Assembly (NCBI RefSeq): GCF_014637345.1 | Contig: NZ_BMEX01000017.1 | Coordinates: 1-46,417, forward strand | Origin: Kroppenstedtia guangzhouensis | GTDB lineage: Bacteria; Bacillota; Bacilli; Thermoactinomycetales; DSM-45169 | Length of the DNA: 46,417 nucleotides | Reading direction: 5' to 3' | Part shown: in pieces, positions 40,709 to 46,417 of the stretch | How positions within the stretch are numbered: the stretch's first letter is position 1 | Layout of the letters: every line of letters begins with the position of its first letter | Program-made: the position numbers and the translations under genes | The notes under the pieces: generated by a model | The model's input: the letters and a program-made list of their open reading frames with translations, nothing else | Database searches by the model: none | What the model was told of the DNA's origin: nothing

Positions 40709-40936
40709 ATGGAACAATTGACACAATTGGAACTTTTGCATTTACAGGATCTGATTGAAGCGGAAGCATTGGCTGTCCGCAAGTGTGAGCTGTATGAAAA
40801 AAAGTGCAAGAGCGATGAGCTGAAAGGATGGTTTCGGGAGGCGGCCCGACTCCATCGCGATCACGTCGGGCGGATTTTGACACAACTCCGCAACCATGAC
40901 GGGAGGGAACGGGAAGATCTTCCCCCTGTTCACTAG
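40709..40936 (+). CDS. Small CotF/ferritin-like helical protein
   Basis: A 75-residue protein forming about two helices: LTQLELLHLQDLIEAEALAVRKCELYEKKC and DELKGWFREAARLHRDHVGRILTQL (key parts LQDLIEAEALAV and LHRDHVGRILTQL). The E...H pattern is that of ferritin-like coat proteins related to CotF and YhcQ, here reduced to half length. GGGGAGG lies 4 nt before ATG 40709. The TAG stop at 40934-40936 lies in the left terminal repeat of palindromic element copy 6. It is followed, after the repeat, by a clearer CotF-like gene. Confidence 0.65.
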   Translation: MEQLTQLELLHLQDLIEAEALAVRKCELYEKKCKSDELKGWFREAARLHRDHVGRILTQLRNHDGREREDLPPVH

Positions 40937-41057
40937 AGATTGTTCACAGGGAAGTGTCGGGTTTCACATGGAGTGATTTTAGCAGTTCAGATAACGAAAA
41001 GGTCATGTGAAACCCCATCCTGACCATCTCGGACACCACTAATTCAGAACACTTCCA
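40932..41057 (+). repeat. Nested palindromic intergenic element, copy 6
   Basis: CTAGAGATTGTTCACAGGG and ATTCAGAACACTTCCAG are degenerate outer arms; TCGGGTTTCACATG and CATGTGAAACCCCATCCTGA are the inner arms. The loop GGAGTGATTTTAGCAGTTCA is nearly that of copy 1. Confidence 0.8.
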
Positions 41058-41135
41058 GTGTCCCTTCAGCGAACAGTGGTGGAAAATCGCAGAAGGGCAG
41101 TGGGGATTTTAAGTCCAAGGAGGAAGGTAATAAAA

Positions 41136-41435
41136 ATGGAACTGTTGGAACGGGAAATGGCGCAGGATCTGTTGATGATGGAAAAACAACTGGTCCAGGA
41201 GATCACACACACGGAAGCCCATTGCGCCAATCGCACGCTCCGGGAAGCCATGCATCAGATGCACACCGACACAGAGGAATTGCATATGCGTCTGTTTCAC
41301 ACTATGCACCGAAAGGGATGGGTGCAAACTTCCACAGCCGGGCAGCAGGAGATCGAAAGCACGATCCTGCACTGGGAACAACAGCAGTTGAAACAGTCGG
41401 AGTTGGGCGGAAACCATCATGGAAAAGACCGTTGA
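41136..41435 (+). CDS. Spore coat protein CotF-like
   Basis: A 99-residue ferritin-like helical protein. ITHTEAHCANRTLREAMHQMHTDTEELHMRLFHTMHRKGWVQ (key parts CANRTLREAMHQM, ELHMRLFHTMHRKGW) matches the CotF-type signature in which an acidic/His helix is followed by LFxYMxxKGWY. GGAGGAAGGT lies 6 nt before ATG 41136; the reading upstream to 41058 enters repeat copy 6. It is 33 nt before the second GltB-like gene, so the two may be co-transcribed. Confidence 0.75.
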   Translation: MELLEREMAQDLLMMEKQLVQEITHTEAHCANRTLREAMHQMHTDTEELHMRLFHTMHRKGWVQTSTAGQQEIESTILHWEQQQLKQSELGGNHHGKDR

Positions 41436-41468
41436 TTTTTGGACAGTCAGGTGGGAGGAGGGAACCAT

Positions 41469-42902
41469 ATGTTGTCATGGCTGGTGAAATGGGTCACCAA
41501 CGGGGTGGTCGATTCTGTGTTGGACCGGGTGATCCAGGATCCTTATACAGAGAATCTGTTCTCTTTTGTCACCATCGCTCAAAAATTGACCCCGCGGGCC
41601 ATTGTGGAGGCGACCATGCGGGCGGAGTCGGGCAAGCCCATTCAACGTCCCTTGGGCAGTCCGGTAATTCGTTCCCCCTGGGATCAACTCACATTCAATC
41701 CGGTCCATTTGTACCGGATGCCCACACCCGACGGGGTCGGCATTCACACCGGTACCACCATCGGTCCCCGGGCGGCCAGGCCGCTGAATCTGGAGATTCC
41801 CATCCTGATCTCCGGCATGTCCTATGGAGGGGCGTTGGGATTGAAGGCCAAACTGGGACTGGCCCGAGGGGCCAGCCTGGCGGGGACAGCCACCAATTCA
41901 GGGGAAGCTCCCTTGGTTCCGGAAGAACGTCGGGAAGCCAAATATTTTATCGGCCAGTACAACCGGGGTGGATGGATGAACGATCGTAAATCTCTGAGTC
42001 AACTGGATGCCATCGAAATCCAGCTGGGTCAGGGAGCGCAGGCGGCGGCGCCGATGGGGACTTCTTCCTGGCAGATGGACGAGCCCTTTCGCAAGCGGTT
42101 TGGCATTCCCGACGGAGAGGATGCTCCCATCCACACCCGATTGGAGGGGGTGGACCGACCCGAGGATTTTCCACCTCTGGTGCGGTCTCTGCGGGAAACC
42201 TACGGGGTGCCGGTGGGATTGAAAACTTGTGCCGGCCACTATTTGGAGCGGGAAATCGATATCGCACTGGAGGGAGGGATCGACTATATTGTGGTGGATG
42301 GGGCGGAGGCGGGAACCCACGGAGGTCCGACCATTCTCCAGGACGATGTCGGACTGCCCACATTGTTCGCCCTGGGCAGGGCCATCCGTCACCTGGAGAA
42401 GCAGGGGGCGAAGCGGGATGTTTCCGTCATCGCCGCTGGCGGCCTGACCACGCCGGGTCATTTTCTCAAAGCGTTGGCCTTGGGAGCAGATGCCGTCTAT
42501 ATCGGGTCGATCGCATTGGTAGGGATGCTTCACACCCAGTTCAATTTGGCTTCCCCCTTGGAACCGCCGGTTCAGGTCCTTTTATACCAAGGCAAGTTCA
42601 AAGAGGATTTCAATGTGGAACAAGGTGCCGAACATCTGGCCAAATTTCTTAAATCCTGTGTGGAAGAGATGAAAATGGTCGCCTACGCCCTGGGAAAATC
42701 CGATCTCATGCAGATCGACAGGCGAGACCTCGTCTCCCTAGATCGGGAACTGGCCCGACTCCTGGGGGTGGATTACGCGGGTCATCCCCGGGAAGAGCAA
42801 CATCTCGCTTGGACGGAGGAAGAGAAACCTTGGGAGTTTCCAAAGGTTTCCGAAGTGTACCCGGCTGAGACAGGGGAAAACGCCCCGCCCCCCCATCATT
42901 GA
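41469..42902 (+). CDS. FMN-binding glutamate-synthase-like protein lacking the Fe-S cysteines
   Basis: A 477-residue GltB-type FMN-barrel protein related to the one at 26080-27696. Shared parts are ILISGMSYGGALGLKAK, GTATNSGEAPL, IEIQLGQGAQAAAPMG, GLKTCAGHYLEREI, IVVDGAEAGTHGGP and VIAAGGLTTPGHFLKALALGADAVYIGS. Where glutamate synthases have the Cys-x5-Cys-x4-Cys cluster, this protein reads ALVGMLHTQFNLAS with no Cys. It lacks the glutaminase domain, and its N-terminal 25 residues are mildly amphipathic rather than a clear membrane helix. GGGAGGAGG lies 8 nt before ATG 41469. Placement after coat-like genes suggests a sporulation-stage role, but this is inference. Confidence 0.85.
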   Translation: MLSWLVKWVTNGVVDSVLDRVIQDPYTENLFSFVTIAQKLTPRAIVEATMRAESGKPIQRPLGSPVIRSPWDQLTFNPVHLYRMPTPDGVGIHTGTTIGPRAARPLNLEIPILISGMSYGGALGLKAKLGLARGASLAGTATNSGEAPLVPEERREAKYFIGQYNRGGWMNDRKSLSQLDAIEIQLGQGAQAAAPMGTSSWQMDEPFRKRFGIPDGEDAPIHTRLEGVDRPEDFPPLVRSLRETYGVPVGLKTCAGHYLEREIDIALEGGIDYIVVDGAEAGTHGGPTILQDDVGLPTLFALGRAIRHLEKQGAKRDVSVIAAGGLTTPGHFLKALALGADAVYIGSIALVGMLHTQFNLASPLEPPVQVLLYQGKFKEDFNVEQGAEHLAKFLKSCVEEMKMVAYALGKSDLMQIDRRDLVSLDRELARLLGVDYAGHPREEQHLAWTEEEKPWEFPKVSEVYPAETGENAPPPHH

Positions 42903-42923
42903 TCCGGCGGAAACGGTCCAAAC

Positions 42924-43063
42924 GCTAAAAGTGTTGTGATTTAGTATTTCCTGAGTCGGTCGGGATTGGGTTTCACATGTCGTTTTCGTTGTTCTTACGA
43001 TCCAAAATCACTCCATGTGAAACCCAACCCTCCCTGTGACATAGTTTTTCACAACGCTTCTAA
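42924..43063 (-). repeat. Nested palindromic intergenic element, copy 7 (reversed)
   Basis: CTAAAAGTGTTGTGA and TCACAACGCTTCTAA are the outer arms; GGGATTGGGTTTCACATG and CATGTGAAACCCAACCC the inner arms. The loop reads CCAAAATCACTCC near its end, the reverse complement of copies 1 and 6. Confidence 0.85.
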
Positions 43064-43093
43064 CCCCCTCTCCAGCTTCGGGAGAGGGGGTTG
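43062..43093. terminator. Hairpin between the second GltB-like and kinase genes
   Basis: AACCCCCTCTCC and GGAGAGGGGGTT form a perfect 12-bp stem adjoining repeat copy 7. Two converging genes end on either side of this region. Confidence 0.75.
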
Positions 43094-43101
43094 TCATCCT
43101 G

Positions 43102-44181
43102 TCATCCGATATCGGCCGTCAGTCGGTCCAACTCCGCCAGGAATCGTACCAGGCGTTGCTGGATGATCGGAGGAGCTCCCATTCGCAGGCGCGTCCGTCG
43201 GGTAATGTCTCCTTGCAGGATCCGCCAGTGGGCAGTGATCTCATCGAAAACCCACAAGAGATGTTCCAGGCGAATGGAGTGAAGAAGTGATTCAGATCCG
43301 TCGGCATAGCCCCGGAGAAAACCTTCGGCGATGGCATCGAGGGTGTCCGGCTTCCAGTGGGCGGCGTGCCGCTCATAGCGGGGAGCGTCCAGATAGGCCG
43401 GTAACAGCAACGAATAGCAATGGTAAAAAAATGCGGCGTAGCGTGTTCCGTCATCCAGTCGCGGGACGGGGTCGATGATCCCGGTCAACCTGCCGCCGCT
43501 TCCCATCCAGTTTTCCGGGGTGAGATCCCTGTTTACCAGAGAAGCCCGATCCCATCGGCGGGAGGAAAGAGCCCGCTCCAAAGACCTTTCCGTCCGGGGT
43601 CGGTCAAAAGGCAGATCTGAGGCGGCTAGCCTGCCGTAATTGCGGAGCATGTCATCGTTTTTTTCTTGCAGGATCAGCGCCGGCGGACGAAGATCTTCCC
43701 CGATCAGTTTATTTCCCTTTGGGATCGGTTCCCCCCATCCTTCCAGTTCCGGCTTCTGCCTGTGCAGTTGTCGGTAGAATTCACCCAGATCCCGACCCAG
43801 ATCCAGCGCTTCTTCTGCACAGAGATGCTTGATGGGGACGGTCTCACCCAGGTCGCTCTCCACCGTAAAGGTATTTTCCGGGTCGACCTTATAGTAGTAG
43901 CGGGTGGGACAGATCCCTTGTCGACACCGGTTGGCGGCGCGGTAGAAGAGGGCGACGGATTCATATTCGGCAATCCACTCTTTCTCATCAAAGGGCACCT
44001 GTTCTCCGTAGACGTTCTTCTTTTTCAGACGGACCACCAGCGATTCACCTGTGAAAAGCGTTACCCGGTAAGCCCGGTGCCAGGCCCCCTCCGCCAGCAG
44101 CCGGAACCGGAAACCTGATTCGATGGGAACATCGCTGAAACGGAGTGCGGCCCGAATGCGTTCTTCTGCAGTCATGTCCAT
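43102..44181 (-). CDS. Aminoglycoside-phosphotransferase-like kinase
   Basis: A 359-residue APH/choline-kinase-fold protein. LAEGAWHRAYRVTL forms the nucleotide loop, VVRLKKK the Lys, SLVNRDLTPENWMGSG the catalytic loop (Asp and Asn in normal places, but Asn-Arg before the Asp in place of His-Gly), and LTGIIDPVPRLDDG the metal Asp. The natural substrate is unknown; stand-alone members often phosphorylate sugars, thioribose-like or amino alcohols. ATG 44181 overlaps the stop of the upstream dehydrogenase gene by one base (TGATG), so translation is probably coupled, as its own SD is weak. GTG 44184 is also possible. Confidence 0.8.
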   Translation of the reverse strand: MDMTAEERIRAALRFSDVPIESGFRFRLLAEGAWHRAYRVTLFTGESLVVRLKKKNVYGEQVPFDEKEWIAEYESVALFYRAANRCRQGICPTRYYYKVDPENTFTVESDLGETVPIKHLCAEEALDLGRDLGEFYRQLHRQKPELEGWGEPIPKGNKLIGEDLRPPALILQEKNDDMLRNYGRLAASDLPFDRPRTERSLERALSSRRWDRASLVNRDLTPENWMGSGGRLTGIIDPVPRLDDGTRYAAFFYHCYSLLLPAYLDAPRYERHAAHWKPDTLDAIAEGFLRGYADGSESLLHSIRLEHLLWVFDEITAHWRILQGDITRRTRLRMGAPPIIQQRLVRFLAELDRLTADIG

Positions 44182-45344
44182 CACAGGGACTGGCGCAAAA
44201 TGGACAGAACGTCATCGCGGTCCAGCTGTTTCACACGGCCGAAGGGACCGTTGGCCATGGCCCGGTCGGCCATCAGGTCCAAACGGCTGTCATCGATGTC
44301 ATAATCGGCCAGACGGGAGGGTGCACCAAGATCCGACCAAAAACGGCGCAGGCGCTGGATCCCTTCCAGGGCCGCCTCTTTTTTGGACTTACCGGCAGGG
44401 TCCACATCAAACACCCGGATCGCTAACTGGTGGCAACGATCCACGTTTTCGTCCAGGGTGTGCTTCATCCAATGGGGAAAGAGGATGGCCAGTCCTCCGC
44501 CATGGGGAATATCGTAGACTGCGGAGACCGCATGTTCAATATTGTGAGTGGCCCAATCCCCCGGTGTCCCCATGGACAACATCTTGTTCAGGGCGATGGT
44601 GCCACAGTAGAGGATGGTTTCCCGGTGTGGATAACTGTGCAGATCCTCCAACAGTTTGGGAGCAGTCTCCATCACCGTCCGCAGGACGGACTCACACATC
44701 CGATCTTGGAGAGGTGTATTGGGAGTGACATGGAAATATTGTTCAAACACATGGGACATCATGTCCACGATCCCGTAGACGGTCTGGTCCCGGGGAACGG
44801 AGAAGGTGTAGACGGGATCCAGAATGGAGAATTGCGGAAAGGTGTACGGACTTCCCCAGCCATACTTCTCCTGAGTCTCCCAATTGGTGATCACGGAGCC
44901 GGAGTTCATTTCCGATCCGGTGGCCGCCAGGGTGAGCACCGTCCCAAAGGGAAGAGCACCCTTCGCCTCAGCCTTCCGGGTGATGATGTCCCAGATATCG
45001 GCCTCTGAAGCGGCTCCGGCGGCAATGGCTTTGGTGCAATCGATTACACTGCCGCCGCCGACGGCCAGAAGAAACTGGATCTGCTCCCGTCGACAAATCT
45101 CGATTCCCTTGCGCACGGTGGCCAAGCGGGGATTTGGCTCCACTCCCGGCAACTCGGTGACAACAGCACCCAGCTCATGAAGCAGTGTCAAAACTTCATC
45201 ATAGAGACCGTTTCGTTTGATACTGCCCCCTCCGTAAACCAGAAGCACGTTTTTTCCGTAACGGGGCAGCTCCTGCTGCAGCTGTTCCAATTGTCCTTTT
45301 CCGAAATGAAGACGGGTCGGGTTGTGAAAGGTGAAGGGTTGCAT
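44181..45344 (-). CDS. Iron-containing (group III) alcohol dehydrogenase, YugJ/BDH-like
   Basis: A 387-residue NAD(P)H-dependent dehydrogenase of the butanol dehydrogenase type. [12 protein letters not shown] opens the protein, [15 protein letters not shown] and [17 protein letters not shown] form the nucleotide site, and metal ligands are expected in [11 protein letters not shown] and [28 protein letters not shown] (key His residues). ATG 45344 is 9 nt from AAAGGAG; ATG 45353 is adjacent to that SD. It likely reduces small aldehydes. It is the first gene of a pair with the APH-like kinase, their codons overlapping. Confidence 0.93.
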   Translation of the reverse strand: MQPFTFHNPTRLHFGKGQLEQLQQELPRYGKNVLLVYGGGSIKRNGLYDEVLTLLHELGAVVTELPGVEPNPRLATVRKGIEICRREQIQFLLAVGGGSVIDCTKAIAAGAASEADIWDIITRKAEAKGALPFGTVLTLAATGSEMNSGSVITNWETQEKYGWGSPYTFPQFSILDPVYTFSVPRDQTVYGIVDMMSHVFEQYFHVTPNTPLQDRMCESVLRTVMETAPKLLEDLHSYPHRETILYCGTIALNKMLSMGTPGDWATHNIEHAVSAVYDIPHGGGLAILFPHWMKHTLDENVDRCHQLAIRVFDVDPAGKSKKEAALEGIQRLRRFWSDLGAPSRLADYDIDDSRLDLMADRAMANGPFGRVKQLDRDDVLSILRQSL

Positions 45345-45442
45345 GGAATGCATCTCCTTTGAACCGGTGAAATTTCCGGCGAATGATCCGGAACGATTCC
45401 TATTTTACCCGATTTGGCAACGGGGATCATCCGGGCCCTCCC

Positions 45443-45973
45443 TCACCCAAACAGGAGCTCCACCCCTTTTCCCAAAGAGTGGGCGAGGAGGGAGAGGATC
45501 GGAATGAGGGGAATCGCCACCCACAGCATGGTGTTCAGCTGTTTCCGGTGAAAGGCTCCGGTTTGTACCGCCCTTTTCAAAAACCAGAGGCAGTAAGGGA
45601 GATTGAGCAGAAGGGCGGTGATCAGTCCGGGTTGGTAATGAAGACTGATCAGGGAGATCAGGATGTGACTGATGGCATTAATGAACAATACCCCCGCAAT
45701 GAAATGGAGCAGCAGCACATCTGTTGCTCTTTGTCGGATACAGGCGGAGTAAGCCACCCACCAGACGAGAAGGGTGAGCAAGGTGGTGGCGACCGCCATC
45801 TGAGGGACACTCGGAGGAAACAGGGAGGAGAGCGCAGGGAGAAAGTTGAAAAGCGCATCAGGTACAGCAGCCTCCTCGATCCAGAATGTCTCTTCCAAGT
45901 TGTGAAGTGTGACCAGAATAGGGATCATCCACAAAAAGGTCGTCTCTGCCGACCGATTGAAACCGGCGGCCAT
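45443..45973 (-). CDS. HXXEE-domain membrane protein
   Basis: A 176-residue protein with about five membrane segments. VTLHNLEETFWIEE near the N terminus is the HxxEE motif, and NAISHI and an HY near the middle supply the other conserved His. This family has a conserved His/Glu set that suggests metal binding, but its role is unknown. AAAGGAG lies 7 nt before the ATG. It lies 98 nt from the alcohol dehydrogenase start, on the same strand and upstream. Confidence 0.85.
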   Translation of the reverse strand: MAAGFNRSAETTFLWMIPILVTLHNLEETFWIEEAAVPDALFNFLPALSSLFPPSVPQMAVATTLLTLLVWWVAYSACIRQRATDVLLLHFIAGVLFINAISHILISLISLHYQPGLITALLLNLPYCLWFLKRAVQTGAFHRKQLNTMLWVAIPLIPILSLLAHSLGKGVELLFG

Positions 45974-46252
45974 CTCGATTCTCCTTTCCCGGATCTGTCA
46001 CGGATCCTTCTTCTCTGTATTTCGGGACTCCCAGCGCGGTGGGGAATCCATGTGGGCTGCCTCACTTTTCGGTTTGGAAAATCGGTTGCGATGTCGACAA
46101 ATTTCCCGGAAATTCGGCAAAAACTCTTCTCATTTTCGCAATCTCGTTTAAAATAGGAAGTAGGTAATGTTTGGTTACCCTTATACATGAACTCCCCCGG
46201 TAAGCCGACCCGCGGGGTGTGCTCCAACAAGACTGGAAAGGCAGGGATCAGG

Positions 46253-46417
46253 ATGGATTCACAAAAGAAGCGCATGATGACAATTATTCTCCGGATGATC
46301 AAAGAAGTGTACCAGACAACAGTCCAACTGGAGGATGTGCTCCATTGCGGCAGTGTGCAGATCCTGGCGCGGGACTTTGATCCCATGAATGAATTATTGG
46401 AGGCCGTGGAGTATCCC
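46253..46417 (+). CDS. Unknown protein, N-terminal part (runs off window)
   Basis: ATG 46253 opens a frame that is still open at the window edge after 55 codons. The start is basic and helical (MDSQKKRMMTIILRMIKEVYQTT) and then reads VQLEDVLHCGSVQILARDFDPMNELLEAVE. A GGCAGG-type SD lies upstream. Too little is visible to place it in a family. Confidence 0.5.
   Translation, partial: MDSQKKRMMTIILRMIKEVYQTTVQLEDVLHCGSVQILARDFDPMNELLEAVEYP

Noticed and set aside
27764-43063. Palindromic copies as a CRISPR array
   Set aside because: Copies are kilobases apart, separated by genes, not evenly spaced, and no cas genes are present.
27764-43063. Palindromic copies as simple transcription terminators
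   Set aside because: They lack T tracts, are much longer than terminators, share loop sequence with direction, and several lie beside separate true terminators.
44123-45353. Plus-strand frames opposite the dehydrogenase gene
   Set aside because: They are shadows of the strongly supported dehydrogenase and kinase genes and show no family motif.

Overview
The window reads as chromosomal DNA from a spore-forming, bacillithiol-using Firmicute with moderately high GC. The Shine-Dalgarno sites are strong (AGGAGG-type), GTG and TTG starts are frequent, and the gene content is Bacillales-like: bstA, ytxJ, yqgQ, YheC/YheD, RsfA-like regulators, tiny YjcZ-type proteins, CotF-like proteins and namA. 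I infer a member of the Thermoactinomycetaceae or a close relative; this is an inference from gene content, not a database match.

Layout. 0-2.6 kb: the 5' part of an HtrA-type protease gene diverges from speE, followed by bioY with a BirA-like dyad at its promoter. 2.7-6.5 kb: yqgQ, a two-gene operon for secreted hydrolases (a PHB-depolymerase-type esterase and a second alpha/beta hydrolase), and a DDAH-family amidinohydrolase. 6.6-9.6 kb: leuCD and bstA, separated by a gene-free stretch holding a terminator and a possible small RNA. 9.7-12 kb: a polar amino-acid ABC importer with a terminator placed after the binding-protein gene. 12-24 kb: mixed housekeeping and envelope genes (a DUF2935 fragment, a family I.5-like lipase, an LCP ligase, an isolated mraY, a frameshifted methyltransferase, an orphan ABC-2 permease, UbiB kinase with a phasin-like partner, and an S9 peptidase). 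24-28 kb: a small kinase, namA, and a membrane-anchored GltB-like FMN protein.

28-43 kb differs from the rest. It carries small sporulation-type genes: two tandem RsfA-like regulators, a YheC/YheD ATP-grasp protein, four tandem tiny Gly/Tyr-rich membrane proteins and two coat-like ferritin-fold proteins. These are mixed with UPF0261, nagA, a TPR protein, an M29 aminopeptidase and a second GltB-like protein that lacks the Fe-S cysteines. Seven copies of an intergenic nested palindrome (about 125-195 bp) lie here and none were seen in the first 27.7 kb. A well-formed promoter at 33.2 kb followed by a terminator marks a likely 105-nt small RNA with three anti-Shine-Dalgarno stretches. 43-46.4 kb: an APH-like kinase, an iron-containing alcohol dehydrogenase, an HXXEE membrane protein and the start of an unknown gene.

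Two genes (a methyltransferase and a DUF309 protein) each need two frame changes to read through, and the binding-protein gene has either an ATT start or a one-base homopolymer error. These could be real decay or indel errors in the assembly, so raw reads matter before the pseudogene calls are trusted. No rRNA, tRNA, CRISPR array, complete insertion sequence or replication origin was recognised.
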